Below, in pieces: positions 1 through 12,854 of a DNA stretch of 64,000 nt (its first letter is position 1; each line of letters starts with the position of its first letter). The notes beneath the pieces were generated by a model, which did not search any database, was not told where the DNA came from, and saw only the letters and a list, made by a program, of their open reading frames with translations. Origin of the DNA: Epiperipatus broadwayi (lineage: Eukaryota > Onychophora > Udeonychophora > Euonychophora > Peripatidae). The DNA is taken from assembly GCA_028023455.1 (NCBI GenBank), contig JAQFVV010006352.1:2128204-2192203 (forward strand), read 5' to 3'. Both the position numbers and the translations under genes were made by a program.

Positions 1-369
1 ATTAGTCTGCAAAAAGAATTAATGATTAAATAATTTTGAATCTAAAAAAATATTATAAATTAAAAATTTAAAAAGATCTAATTAATATTTTATTAATATT
101 GATTTTGAAATTAAACAAGCATGTTTTAAGTTGCAATGGATATACTAATAATGATAAAATTCCACTATCTATTTGGATTAAAGACATTTTAATTGATTTT
201 TATATAACATATAAATATCATACAAACTTATTTTTGAAAGAGTTAAGATGAATTAATAAGAGTCATCAACTTTTTTCAATCAAGATAAAGAAAACTTCTA
301 ACCTGACTATAAAAACTTGATAAAAAGTTAAGAGGTTCACTGTTTTACAGATTAATACAGCATAATGAC
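1..369. other. No recognisable feature
   Basis: AT-rich sequence with no coding signal I can support. It is probably intronic sequence of the cyclase gene. Confidence 0.5.
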
Positions 370-679
370 TATGAAGTTATAACTGAAGGTAAGAAACTGT
401 GGATCTGGCTGTTTATAATGCAACATTGGAGTTTTGATTCACATGGACACCAATGCCTTCTGTGGTTCATTAGATCATTTGTATATATTGTGTTCTAGAC
501 ATTATGTCTTAAGTCTATCAAATTTTAGAGTGAAAGTCAGCAGTTACCAGATTATATCTTTGTTGAATATGATAATAAACCACTCTACTGTTTAAAAAAG
601 GTCCAGTGTAAGAAATTGAAATAGTTTATACTTATACTGTTTTATCTATATGCAGAGAAACATAGCTTAAGGTACTGTG

Positions 680-680
<1 letters not shown>
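370..680 (+). repeat. Diverged dispersed repeat, family shared with 50690-51040
   Basis: This stretch aligns by eye to the reverse complement of 50690-51040. Shared blocks include a motif like ctgaagtccatcaaat, a tract like aataa(g/a)cca(t/c)tctattgttta, and a translated patch VYTYTVLSICREA against VYTYVVLFICREA. Stops break every frame. It ends directly in a (TA)n tract. I do not recognise the protein. It is probably a decayed transposable element. Confidence 0.4.

Positions 681-681
<1 letters not shown>

Positions 682-752
<71 letters not shown>
682..752. repeat. (TA)n microsatellite
   Basis: About 35 uninterrupted TA units following the 3' end of the 370-680 repeat. Confidence 0.97.
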
Positions 753-754
<2 letters not shown>

Positions 755-1034
755 GAACTGGCAAGTAGAATGTTATATATATTGAGAATGATGTTATTTA
801 AAATAATTTCTTGAAAATGACAGTTAAAAAATTTAATTAACAAAATTTTAAAGTAAATGACTTTTGTCAACTAAAGATGAAATGGGAACAGAAAAATAGT
901 AAATGACATTTATCTTCAAAATATTATTTCTTAAACCACCAAACATAACATGATCACCATTCTTTATTCTTACTAAGCTGTTTACACATTGTAAAAACTC
1001 TCCACATAGTAGCAACACTCAGTGCTAGGCAGAG

Positions 1035-1643
1035 TAATTCTTAGCATCTAGGTGCAATGCACTCAAATCCAAGACTTCTCATTAATGAAATTTATAAGCT
1101 ATAAACTAATCTGGAGATATTGGATCAGTCGGCAATAGATAGCAAGGTTTTTGTATAAACCTTCCTGCATCTATTGATTACTCTAGCTTGCATTGCATGG
1201 CCCTAATATGTGGGGAATTTTGATTTTGCCTATAGCTTGTGTAAGCATAAAGAATGGGGATCATGTGATATTTAGTGGATTAATACTAATACTGCCCAAC
1301 AAGATTGCAGTGACTGCAGTTATTAAAGAACTAAAACCATCAAATGAATTGAGTTCCGATCTATACAACTATATAAGCTAATGATCTTAAAATGAAAGCA
1401 TTATTGTGGTTTCATTTTGCACTCAAAGCTTTAATAATTTGCTAATAAGATAAAATATGGCTTCTGGGGAGATTCATTAGATCCTAAGATCTATGTGCAA
1501 TGCTGTCAGATCCAAGGTTTTTTATTGATGAAAGCCATAAGCTAGAAACTAGTCTGGAGATATTAGATGAGTAGCCAGTAGATGGGAATTTTATCTACAA
1601 ACCTTCCTGCAACCACTGATTATTCTTGCATTGAGTGACATTA
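1035..1643 (+). repeat. Direct repeat pair, ~160 bp units 448 bp apart
   Basis: Bases 1035-1195 and 1483-1643 are clearly the same sequence, diverged. Shared blocks include gtgcaatgc, atccaag, aagcta, aaactaatctggagatatt against aaactagtctggagatatt, then aaaccttcctgca and tgattactct against tgattattct. They are either two units of a larger tandem repeat or two copies of a dispersed repeat. I see no coding potential. Confidence 0.7.
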
Positions 1644-3775
1644 CTGAATGAAAAGTTTTGTTCTCAGTAAGATTATTTGTTCTTCATATTGTTCATAAAA
1701 AGAAGAGAGGAAAACTCCAATGATTTTTTTAATATTGAAAATGGGGCCACAAGGACCAACATTTTAAATGAAACTTTTCAAACAATAATAGTTTGTTTTA
1801 TTTAATTTATTTACCACAAAATGAAAAAAATAACAGGCTAATTAATAGATTTAATTCAGATTATCTATATTTTGTATGTATACACATATATGTGCACTTC
1901 CATATTAAAAATGAATTGAATTTTATTATTAGCTTATCACAATTCTGGTATGTAATTTTAGTTTATACAGAATGTCTGTGCCTATGTAGATGAGTTCCAT
2001 GTAGACACATAAGTTAAAATAAATAATATTTTATGAATTATTATAATGAATTATTGAATTTTATGATTGGTTTATCACAATTCTGATATTTTTATAGAGG
2101 CATATCTGTGTGCTGATATGAATGTGTTTTATATAAGTCTATTGACATATTTGTAAATCACAATATGATAACTTATTGTATTAATCAAAATTCAGAATGT
2201 GGAATTTATATTTATGGCATACTCAGTAGCATTAATTTCATTTTATTGTTTCTAATTAACAAATTTATATTGAATTGTTTAAATTATTCCAGTGAATATA
2301 TTTAATTCTTAAATATTATAAATTATTATATGTTGTATTCTATCTTTTATTCACACTAACAGTTATAGAGCTTTTGTTCACTGAGCTGGATTCATCCATA
2401 ATGATTTTTTATATAAAAGGGATTTATGCTTAGTGTTATGAACATTCAGATGATGATGCTGAATAGTGCAAAGGAGATATCTTTTAAAGTTTGTGCACTA
2501 CATTTCATTTTAATTATTTATTTAAAAATTAGGTTTATAGTTGGCCAGTGCATTAATGGTACTAAATGTCCAGAACAGTGATGATGATCAGCATGTTTTC
2601 ATATCCCAGTATTATTGTTTTTAATTGCTATAGTCTTCTGGATTGGCACTTAAGTTTATGCATTCAAATTATTGTTTAAATTATTTGCCCCAAGCTGGCT
2701 AGGACTAAATAATTAACCTGGTCTATAATAGACCCATTCCAAATTCAATCACAAAGAACTGTTGAGTTTTATTGATTATTACTTTTTTGTAATGCTGGAT
2801 GAACTTATAGTTAGTTCTATGATGATATTATATGCTCCTCTTTCATTGCTCATATTTATTCATATTTGTATTTAATTTTATATTTTGGTGATGTGGATAA
2901 TGATGATTTTCTATCACCCCAAGAGTTTATAAGAGTACAATATATAGCTGTGAAGTGATATATATATATATAACTTCAAAACTAAAGCCTATTTTAACTG
3001 CAAAACTTCATCATGTCATCAAAATAATTTCTAAAAGTAATAGGTGGATTTGCACTCTTCCATCTAAGATCTTAATATAGGGAAACATCTGGATAGTTAA
3101 AGAATGAGATGTTTAAATTTATACAAATTTAAATAAACCTCATTTATCAGGCAGTGAAATTAAATAATAGAGTTAAAAAAGGGTCATTTTTAAAACTTTA
3201 AAATTTCACTGCTATTCATTATTATTTAAATATTAAGCCTGATTTTGCATTAAACTAGATGAAATAATGTAACTTTCTTTCACAGAATAATCTCACTTAT
3301 TTGCACTATTTATAAAATATATTAACCATTTAGTAAAGTTTCTTTTTATGTTTTCTATTTTAATATTTTTACTTTCCCAACAATTTTGTTATTGTCAGAA
3401 TGTTTAAACTAAAATACTTTCTAAATCAGGTGCAGCAATTTAACAAATATTTTATTTTACTTAAATCCTAATTCAATATTTGTAATTTGAGTGTGTTTAA
3501 AAAGTTTTGTACAATTCCATATTATAGGCATTTTTAAAATGTTTATGGACTTAATTGAGAGTGGACCAGAGTTTCTTCAAAGGCACAAAATGTTATATAG
3601 TGAAGAAGACGAGTAAAATTAATTTTGAAACTTTCAGACAAGATATAATAAAAAAAAAATTGATTAAAAGACAGAATGCTATAATCTTTAAATTCAAATG
3701 CTCATATGTTTTATTAGTATATATATATATAAAGATTTGTAATTATTAGAATTGGAACAGTTAAAATAAACTTAC
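1644..3775. other. Intergenic/intronic AT-rich sequence
   Basis: I looked here for the final guanylate cyclase exon(s) on the minus strand and saw none. Only short (TA)n and T-rich runs are present. Confidence 0.4.
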
Positions 3776-3874
3776 GTAAGCCATGTGATTCCATTCTCGA
3801 AGCTGTATTAATTGTATCTCCAAATAAGCAATATCTTGGTCTTCTTTGCCCAACTACTCCAGATACACAAGGTC
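3776..3874 (-). CDS. Guanylate cyclase catalytic domain exon E
   Basis: This exon encodes [20 protein letters not shown] followed by [13 protein letters not shown]. It carries the guanine-recognising cysteine of RYCLFGD and the asparagine and arginine of NTASRMES that stabilise the transition state, so the second half of the active site is complete. The acceptor AG is at 3876-3875 after TTTT, and the donor GTAAGT starts at 3775. Length is 2 + 32 codons + 1, in phase with exon D. The remaining C-terminal part of the domain, which usually carries the reductase-like hinge and tail, must continue in exons to the left. I could not find one in bases 1-3775, so it probably lies outside the window. 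Confidence 0.95.
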
Positions 3875-3876
3875 CT

Positions 3877-6800
3877 AAAATTTGTAAATTAATATCTAAA
3901 TCTAATATTATTAAATAAAATGTCTTGAGAATATACCCCGATTTTTTTTTTTTTGTAATTTGTTATTGAAAACGTTTCTAATTCTGGTTAAGGAAAATAT
4001 TTGTTCTATCTCTTTATTTATTAACAAATAGCTGAGTGTACTTTTGGCAAGAGAAGCCACATTGTTAGCAAAAATGCTCAGTTATGGTTAACAAATAAAA
4101 TGACAGAATAAAACTTTTCATTAGCGAACATTAGAAATGTTTTCACCAACTAATTACAATTAAGAAAAGAAAACGGATAATAATTTCAAATATATGATTT
4201 CTTAAAAAGATAGACAGAAAAAAAAAACAGAAACTAAAATAAAAAATGTTTTTAAATCTTTTATATTAAATGTAGTCAAATATCAAAAATGTCACTTAAC
4301 ATTGAAAAATACTGAAATTTTTTAGCTGGTAAGAAGGAAAATGATTCTGGCAGAGCTCTTTATATGTATAATATTACACAAGAATTATAATTACTTTTAG
4401 CAATCGCTTACATATATTAATTTCGCATGTTTTCATACATGTAGAAGTATGCATGGTTATTGGTGAAGTGTGTCATTTTTCTTTCATAATTTGTCTGTGT
4501 GATTTAATAAACTAGATAGGATTATGGTGCTAAGCAACAAAAGTGCCCTAAGCCAAAAAAAAAAAAACTGATGAATGAATAATAATAAACTTATGTCAGT
4601 CATAATAAAATATGTATGAAAAGTTATTACAAATAAACAGTGAAGTGAAAATAAAATGTAATACATACAAATATATACATATGTACAGTTTACATAAATA
4701 TATTTTAAATTTCATAATATAGATATCCATATCTGTTGTTTATTATTTTAATATACATTCAGGGATGCTATATTGCAACTTCTAAAGGAAACAATATATA
4801 CAATAAATATTTATTTTGTTTAGATTAAATTAAGATTTGAACAATGATCAACATTGCAAATGTTAGTATGAATGCTATAGCATCAGATAACTTTGTTGTA
4901 TTAAAAAAAAAGTTATTAATTTGCACCCTTAGAATACACATTTTAAAGAAATATGTTACTATGTGCATAGATTTAATAATTTTAACAATGAGCCATAAAA
5001 ACTGAATAATAAAACTGATTAATGTTGAGTAAAAATATTATAAATGAGAAAATTAAACTCTATGAATCTAAGTTTCAATAAATAATACTCTTTTATATTA
5101 AACTTTTAAAAAGTGCAAAACTGTAGAATTGTTAAATGTGTCTCAGTAAATATACAAAAAAAAATGTTATAAATAAAATTGGCAGAAATGTGACCTTTTT
5201 TGATATTTAATAAACTTTTCTAAAAAGAGTGTATGATTTATAATAGAAGCTATTTTCTTTTACAATTATAACATTATAATTTAAAATCTTATATGTTTAT
5301 GTTTAAGAAAGTTTTAATTAATCTAAAAGTATAGTTATAAAAAATAAGAGCACTTTTAAGTACAAAACCTTTAGTTACAAGTAAAATGTGAAGTCTAAAT
5401 AAATCAGATAATAATTATATTATAAGCAATATTTAATTCTCTATTTGTGTTCATTAATTAATCCACATCCATTATTATAACCTAAAAGTAATATTTGCAC
5501 ATTGTTTGTCTTCTATTGGGGCAAGTTACAAAAAATAAGTTATAATTAATTTATTATACATTGCAACATGATTACCACATTTACCAAAACTGTGAAGATC
5601 TGAAAGTAGTTATCTGAATTGGAAAAATAATTTTCAATTAATTTTACTTTTTGTACTTCATTTAATATCATAAGATTTATTATTTTAAAAACAATAACAT
5701 TAACCTATATAGTTTTTATCTTGTTATATGTGCCTAGAAATTCTATTTACAACTATAATGATCTTATTGTACTAATTTTTTCCAAGATAAAATATTATAT
5801 ATAGACATATATTATTTTTTATATATACATTCATTTGTTTATAAATATATTAAACATATTAATATATACTTTCCTCCTCCTCACATACAAAGTCTGTACA
5901 CAAAATTCTGCCATAGTGATCATCATTATTTGTTTTTAATTACTTGAGAAACATGAAAAAAAATTCTCACAATTTTTTAAAAATGTTATAAAGTTACTGG
6001 TGTAATGAGATATAGATATTGTAAAATTTAATGTTTCTTTCTTTAAAAAATATAAAAACTATTTAACTAATAATCATATTTTTTCAACCTTTTGCACCAT
6101 CTCTGATTATTATTGATAATATACTCTTCAATTTATCCTTAATTTACCATAAATTGTAGCATAATCTAAATTTAAAATTTTAATTCAGAAAAAATCTGCA
6201 TTTGGCAGCACTTTTACAAACAATTGGATTTTTTGCTGTCTATTGTTACATTGACCCACCTTTTTGTCTTATAAGGCACTGCTAAGCTCTAACTGTCAGA
6301 TTTGGCCATTGTTCCCCAGGTGTTTCTAACTGTCAAAGTCAGAAATCAAAACAAAATGTTTTACATTTCCATAATAGACTTTGAACATAAATAAATATAT
6401 TTCTCATAATATTTTACATTTATAATTAAGATTTTACATAAATTTGTCAGAATATAAAGTCTGATTTGAAGAATTTTAAATTTTACAAGAAAAATAATTG
6501 TGGTAAAGTGAACAATGCTTGAACACTAGTCAAGACAAGTAAATGATACTTGACTGCTATTTGCATTTCAATGACATCAGGTGAAAACTAAGATAACAGC
6601 AACTTTTTCATAAATATTTATGTATTTTATAATTATTTTTGCACTATATTGTCTAATAACATAGCTAGATTAATATTTTGATTTAAAATATTTAATTTTA
6701 GATAAAGAAAAACAACAGAAATAATTATTCTGTGATCATGACAATGGCATTTCACATTATAAAATGTTGAAATGTAATTCTTTTGTTTTACTGCAGGCTA

Positions 6801-8180
6801 ATTTTCTTACATTTTTCTTATAATTTTCTTCAGTTATTAATGTTATTTTAAATTTTTCATTATATTTAAACAATTTGAATGTAAAATAATTCAATTTTTG
6901 GAAGCTAAATTAAAATAATTATGATTATTATATATAAATATTGTTCTGAATAAAAGCAGTTTATATATGAATGAAATCGCTCAAATTTATACTAAACCTG
7001 GCCAATAAGGAAATTTAACAGCCAAATAGTAATTAAGATTCATGCCAAAAATACTACTTTATAAGTTATATTCATCATGTAATAAAACAAAGTTTACTGA
7101 TATATAATAATAAAGTTGAAAATGCAATTTAATTACTTCATTTTTATTTAGGGTCATCATAATTTATAAGACTAAAAAGAGTTTCATTACAAAATTAATT
7201 TTAATAAAAGAAAAAAAAAGCAATAAAAGAAAATTCACTAAAATTAAGCTGAAAACATGAGTTACTTTATTTAATTTTCATTAAAATTCTTGCAATTATA
7301 CAACTATAAACTCCTTTAAGTGCTATCCTTCATAAATGTTAATAATCTTACCGAAAAAAAGCATGCATTAATTAAATTGAAGAAATCAATTCCCTGCACA
7401 AATAAATGGGGTGTGTGTGTCTATTTATTGATGAAATTTTTAATTAATTACATTGTTTATTCATTATAACCAAGATAATAAATCATTATTAAGCAAAATG
7501 TGGGAGAGAAAATTAAATAAAACATTGATAATATAAAAAGATAAAAAATTAGAAAATATTCATTAACTTAACTTTTTTTTAAATGCTACATTTTCATTCA
7601 ACAAATTTTGACTTAATAGGCTACCAATTTTGATGAAATAATTTAAAAATAATGTTAACAACTACAAAATGTTTAAGTTTACTATTATAAAATATCTGCA
7701 TTGTATTTATTAATTAATTTTAATTTAGTAAATTGTGATTCGATATATCACTTTTGATATGATTTGAAAATATTGATAACAGTTTAAATTTACCACAAAA
7801 AAAAACATAATATCTGCATTGTATTATTTAATAAATAATTTATAAAGTGTATGTACACACAAGTTAATATATTGTAATAATAATATGTTTACAAAGACTT
7901 GTTGATTAATTATTTTTACTTTTTCAATGATAAACTTTGATTATGTATTTTTTTTATTGGATATTCAAAATTTATGCGATATTTAGAGTCTGTCATAATA
8001 AACTAATTATTTTTTTCAGTAAGAAATCATAAATATGTTTTTCTTTTTATATGACATTTGGGTATTGGAAGGAGTTCTAAAGAACACAATAGATTTTATT
8101 CTTGGGATAAAGATGTATAAATTTTATGATAATGTTTAAAAATTTTGTCTTTCAATTATGTTCTATTTTATATTATTTGG
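3877..8180. other. Intron sequence, AT-rich, featureless
   Basis: This is the left part of the ~11-kb intron between cyclase exons D and E. Homopolymer runs and scattered A/T stretches are present, with no element I can name. Confidence 0.4.
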
Positions 8181-8222
8181 ATAAGCATATCATATATATA
8201 TATATATATATGATATGCTTAT
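8181..8222. repeat. (TA)n-centred perfect palindrome
   Basis: The arms ataagcatatca (8181-8192) and tgatatgcttat (8211-8222) are exact reverse complements around a (TA)n core. It can extrude as a hairpin. Confidence 0.9.
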
Positions 8223-8237
8223 TGAGATCTATCTATT

Positions 8238-8239
<2 letters not shown>

Positions 8240-8293
<54 letters not shown>
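8240..8293. repeat. (TA)n microsatellite
   Basis: About 27 TA units, directly followed on the right by a tRNA-like sequence on the minus strand. Confidence 0.95.
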
Positions 8294-8294
<1 letters not shown>

Positions 8295-8366
8295 ACCCTT
8301 AGATTCTTTAGTAGTAAATTTTAAGGTAATACTCTAACCAACTGAGTCATCCTGCCAAAGGAAACA
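8294..8366 (-). repeat. tRNA-derived SINE-like fragment with (TA)n tail
   Basis: On the minus strand the sequence starts ggcaggatgactcagttgg then ttagagtatt, which resembles a tRNA acceptor, D-arm and RNA polymerase III A box. It is followed by a degenerate anticodon arm and a remnant of the T-arm, and ends in the (TA)n tract. It is too degenerate for a functional tRNA. The 3' microsatellite tail suggests a SINE. Confidence 0.45.
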
Positions 8367-8387
8367 GTCAGTAGAAATTTCATATAC

Positions 8388-8870
8388 TTATCTATGCGGT
8401 TCCTTCTGATTTGTCCACTTTTTCCTAAGAGAAAAGGTGATTAGTGGTTTCCATACATTATGTACAGTCACACTATGTTGGCTTATGAGATTGTTTGCCT
8501 TTATCATGTGAGCAGCTTTTTTAAATTTTCTTCTTTGTACCTTTTCTTCTCTATCCAATATTTTTATATTTTCCCAATTGAAACATATTTTCATTGGCAC
8601 ATACATGGTCTGCTACCTTAGACACATGTTTTTTCTCTTATGATCATCAGTTTTTATTCTTGCAAGAACTTTTCAATGGGATGACTGGTCTTATCAATAT
8701 ATGTTCTTCCATATTTGCATGATTAGTTTGTGTTCTTGCAAGCATTTTTCAGTGGAATGACTGGTCTTACCAATATATATTCTTCCACATTTACAGGAAG
8801 TTTCATAGATGCAGTTTTTTATTTTCAGCATTTCAAGTTTAGGTTTTGGTTTCTTGATCAGCCATTATCT
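8388..8870 (-). pseudogene. Penelope-like element remnant: C-terminal GIY-YIG endonuclease
   Basis: Minus-strand reading frames, broken by frameshifts, spell the end of a PLE. First comes IYETS then a CxC-like patch (CKCGR) and IYIGKTSHSTEKCLQEH, which is the GIY-YIG catalytic start. The more distal half reads FNWENIKILDREEK then KKAAHMI and VWKPLI, typical of this endonuclease family near the end of the ORF. The YIG segment is followed by a second, similar segment (YIDKTSHPIEKFLQE), a tandem duplication of roughly 78 bp. Upstream coding at 8.87-9.6 kb is unclear. It is a decayed relic. Confidence 0.7.
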
Positions 8871-9640
8871 TTTCCAATTGGTAATTAATCTTTTCTCAAA
8901 TTTTCTGTCTGACAGTTTTTAATTCTATTATTTCTGTGTTAATTTTATGTTGAAAGTTCATGACTAATTTCTCATTTATTCTTTCTCCCCATTGTCAGTC
9001 ACATTATTTCTTAATGTTCTCCTGTATATTTTACATAATTTCCTCTTTTATCTTTACTATTCTGTTCACATTAGATTACTATTTTCAGAATTTCCATCTC
9101 TATCTTTTCAAAGTTCTTTTGTTTTTTTAAATTTTTTTAGCATATTTTCACTTGATTTAATTTTTCTTCCTGGCTTTTAGACAGGCCTCCTTACTTTTTT
9201 TACCTCTATACTTTGTTTGATTTTTTAAATAAGTTTATCATTGCTTGATGACTTCTTTACCTGCTTATATGGATTCTCTCAATCATTTGCTAATTTTATC
9301 ATTTTTTTTCATGTTTTTTGGGGTCTCAATTTTCTTGTAATAATATTCGATTTTCTTCTTTGTTTTCTTTTAACATTCTCTCTATTGTTCACTTATTTTC
9401 ATCTTTGAATTCTTGCAGCAATATTATTACTATAAGAAACTCATTATTTTTTGACCTATGGTTTTAGCCTTATCTCTTTCACTTCCAGCTCTTGCTATTT
9501 AGTTTCCCTGTTGCTTCCAGAATTATGAATTCAAGTTCTATTTTTCTTTATCTAACTTTACTGCTTCCATCTTTTTCACAACCCTATATCTTATCAATAT
9601 CTATTATTTTACATATTTTCAATATCTTTTTTACCATCAG
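8871..9640 (-). other. Degenerate coding-like, pyrimidine-rich stretch
   Basis: The plus strand is rich in tt/ct, so the minus strand is rich in Lys/Glu-type codons and gives broken coiled-coil-like text. It may be the decayed 5' part of the element at 8388-8870 or an unrelated ORF1-like relic. I do not recognise a reverse transcriptase motif. Confidence 0.25.
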
Positions 9641-9849
9641 TAAAATATTATTACTAGTGTTGTAATTATTTTATACCTATTCTCATAGAATAATACACCA
9701 ACTTCACTCTCTATATAAAACTTTCTATAATCAAAAAAGTATGTTTCCTTAATATCAAATACAAATTTATAAGAGAAATATTGCACAAACATTGCAATAT
9801 TGCTTTTGCTAAAGATGAATATTGTAAAATATATCAATCACTGGTAAAT

Positions 9850-10700
9850 CACCATGAATATTCACCAATGCCAATTTGCATAAACCAAATACTCCACTCT
9901 GGTTAATGTTAGACTTTGAATGTGCACATTACTACATCACCATTAAATGATCAATAAATGGTTCACTGACCACATAGGGTTATGGTACTTGTGCTATCCA
10001 AGTCATTCTTTGAAGTTATAAATATAATTAAAAGCACAAATTTAAGGGTGCATCAAAATTACATCTTCAGATATAACTGAGCTATATAACTCCATAAACA
10101 GAAACCAACCCATTAACATAGTAAAATCAGAAATTATCAATCGTAATTATTTACCAACATGAATTAACTTTATTAAATGGCTAGACAACAACATCGTCAC
10201 CTTGTTTAATGAAGAATATTATAACATGACAGATGGATGGCCAATGGGATTACCAACAATTGGTGTTATCTTAAGTATTTATCTAAATAACATCTAAAAG
10301 CAGATTCCCTATAAATACAGTGAAAATACTCCAATATAAATTACACTAGATATGTAGATGACATGTCTATATGCTATCCAGACTTCCTTATGAATAAAAT
10401 TAAAAATGATCTCCAAGCCAATCTTGGAGAATCAAGTGGAAAGACTAGCAAAGATATAAAATGTTAAATCTCCAAATCCAGAGAGATAATCTCCAGCTAA
10501 ACTACAAAATGTGTATTAAGCCTTTTCAAATAAGAGAGTCCATACTTCCCCAATCCATCTCCCCCAATTATCATAAATATGCCAGTTTATTATCGATTCT
10601 TTAGAGAAAGCACCATTTATGCAAGTATAAAGCTGATCGAAAACCAAACACCAAGCAATACCTAAATAAACATAATGGGATAGGATTGAGGCAGACTGAT
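9850..10700 (+). pseudogene. PLE reverse transcriptase relic (related to 45962-48275)
   Basis: Plus-strand frames show ELYNSINR (RT motif A region), WLDNNIVTLF, DGWPMGLP (motif B) and RYVDDMS (motif C), then HHLCKYKADRK. These match the order and wording of the PLE at 46.7-48.3 kb (ELYGSINR, WLDNNILAKF, NWPMGLP, RYVDDIF, HHLWKYIADRK). Stops and frameshifts are frequent and the 5' part, including any endonuclease, is missing. One of its stops (TGA near 10159) sits where the other copy has CGA. Confidence 0.75.
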
Positions 10701-11489
10701 CTCACAATTAAAATTTAAATAATTTTACAATAAAATAAAAACAAACTCTCCCAGCTCCTATATATATATATACACATCTATGGGTATATATCCTATATAT
10801 ATTAAAGGTAGCCAAAAATATAAGTAAAGTTTGCTCGCAAACACATCCTTCCATAACAAATAGGCTTATAAATAATTCTAAAGACTCCATAATGACCAAA
10901 CTGCAAACACTATATATAAAACTGCATGCCTGCAGTCTGGATGCAAGAATTATACTCATGCTTCACTATAAGGATATTTCAATGCAGGTATCTCTACAAA
11001 CGAGCCATAAATAATTTTTGACTGAAAAAAATTAAATTCTGTAGGACAGAATGAAATAAAAGAAGGAAAGATAAAAGCAAAATTTCTTCTTTATATACTG
11101 AACCAACAGTCTAATATTATTTAAATTAGCTCAGCATGAAATTTAGATAAAACATTACTATAATAAATTAAAACAATTAATACAATGATTATGTCAGAAT
11201 TGTATTTAATAAATGGGAGAAATATTTTTATTTTGAAACTGAATTATTACATCTATATTGCTGAAAAAAAAGAATTATATTGATAAAAAAATTGAAATTA
11301 TATTTTATTTAATGAAATATGAATTTTAAAAATATTTTTCTATTTATTTTTATTTTAATGACAGCAGTATATAATAATTTATACTGCATCTATTTTTCTA
11401 TTTACTGGCATGTAAGTAAAGTAATTAAAGCTAAAATTAACATTTAACTTATAAAAAAACGCCAACTAATAATTGTATATATATATATT

Positions 11490-11868
11490 TTCCCCTGAAT
11501 TGAATATGAAACGTAATCAATTTAATAGACAACTATATATTTAAATCGAAATTTATTTCCATCTAATAGACTTTCGTTCAAAATTAAACTTGTCAAGAAG
11601 TTACATTGATTCAAAAATGTTAGGTGATTTACATATTATCTTAGCATACCGTCTATTGACCAATCCTAACGCTAAAAATATTTTCATACTTTCCAATTTT
11701 TGTTTAACGCCCATTAGGACATGTAAATCAGGTGACATTTTTGAATTAATGTAACATTTTGATAAGGTTCAATTTTGAACGAAAGTTAATTAGATGGAGA
11801 TAAATTTATGATTTAAATATATAGTTGATTATTAAATTGATTATGTTTCATATTCAATTCAGGAGAAA
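11490..11868. mobile_element. Palindromic MITE, TIRs ~150 bp
   Basis: The left arm (11490-11640) and the reverse complement of the right arm (11720-11868) match with few changes. Both begin cctgaattgaatatgaaac, then share caactatatatttaaatc and actttcgttcaaaatt. A short unique centre lies between. No coding potential; most likely a non-autonomous foldback or MITE insertion beside a TA tract. Confidence 0.75.
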
Positions 11869-11917
11869 GTATAGATGAAATACAACATAATAGTTTTAAA
11901 GGAAATATCATCAAGTG

Positions 11918-11919
<2 letters not shown>

Positions 11920-12001
<82 letters not shown>
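11920..12001. repeat. (TA)n microsatellite
   Basis: About 41 TA units that abut the 3' end of the minus-strand LINE copy starting at 12002. It probably represents the LINE's 3' tail or its target. Confidence 0.95.
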
Positions 12002-12003
<2 letters not shown>

Positions 12004-12580
12004 TCATTATCAACCTTTATCAATCCACTGCAGGATGAAGGTCTCTCCAAGTTTAATCCATCTTCTCCCATCTTCAGCTTCTCTTCTCCACATCACCCCT
12101 GCATGCTTTCTTATTTCATCCATCCATCTCACATGTGGTCTCTTTCTGGGTCTTTTACAATCTCCTGGAATACAGTTTAAAATTTCAATTATCCATCTAT
12201 TATCATCTCTTCTAGCAATATGACCAACCCAACTCCACTTCAATCTTTTAATTTTTTCAATTAGGTCAGTAACACCTGTTTGTTCTCTTACCCATACATT
12301 GTGTTTTCGATCTCTTCATGTTACTCCCAACATACATCTCTCCATACTTCTTTGAGTGGTCTGAAGTCTCTGTATTGCTCTTCTATTAAGTGTCCAAGTC
12401 TCAGATACATAAGTAAGAACTGGTAAAACACATTTGTTAAAAACCTTCCTTTTCAAACACATAGGCATATTTCCTTTTAGTATCAAGTTATTTCTACCAA
12501 AAGCACTCCAATCAAGTTTAATTCTATGATTAATTTCTTCCATTATGTTTCCATCTGTATTAATAATCTGACCAAGGATA
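12002..12580 (-). pseudogene. RTE/BovB-like LINE, 3' fragment (C-terminal RT region)
   Basis: The minus strand encodes the tail of the LINE polyprotein. Upstream is FNKCVLPVLTYVSETWTLNR, then WVGHIARRDDNRW, then RPHVRWMDEIRKHAG near the end. This wording is typical of RTE-clade elements, often annotated as endonuclease-reverse transcriptase. The copy is 5'-truncated at about 12580, where a TA-centred palindrome begins. A frameshift separates the two ORF pieces (12316-12543 and 12010-12243). Its 3' end, gataatgatga followed by (TA)n on the minus strand, is nearly the same as the copy at 41.1 kb. Confidence 0.88.
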
Positions 12581-12612
12581 TATATATATATATATATATA
12601 TATCCTTGGTCA
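12569..12612. repeat. (TA)n-centred palindrome at the LINE 5' truncation
   Basis: Arms tgaccaaggata and tatccttggtca are exact reverse complements. The left arm is LINE sequence (tctgaccaagg also occurs in the copy near 41.68 kb), so 12 bp of the LINE has been copied in inverted form across the TA tract. Confidence 0.88.
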
Positions 12613-12648
12613 TATATATATATATAGATCTTGCGATCTAGGGAGGGG

Positions 12649-12655
12649 TTTGATG

Positions 12656-12691
<36 letters not shown>

Positions 12692-12698
12692 CATCAAA
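12649..12698. repeat. (TA)n-centred palindrome
   Basis: Arms tttgatgtaata and tattacatcaaa flank a (TA)n core. It lies 37 bp after the previous palindrome and is the third of this design in the window. Confidence 0.9.
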
Positions 12699-12854
12699 CA
12701 CAACAGAACAATTATGCTAATCAATATGTACTTTCACCTCAGTACTTTACAATACTGTAATAAAAAACTGAAATCATTTTCCTATTAGTTTTCTTTATGT
12801 ATGAAAAAGATTGTCCTGAATAATTAAGGCACAGAGTAATGAACATTAATTGAT

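Noticed and set aside
667-870. Short ORFs made of alternating Ile-Tyr (also at 11813-12223, 23035-23223 and 28286-28504)
   Set aside because: They are translations of (TA)n microsatellites, not proteins.
10708-10959. 83-codon minus-strand ORF rich in hydrophobic residues
   Set aside because: Overlaps a TA tract and the tail of a PLE relic on the other strand; chance ORF.
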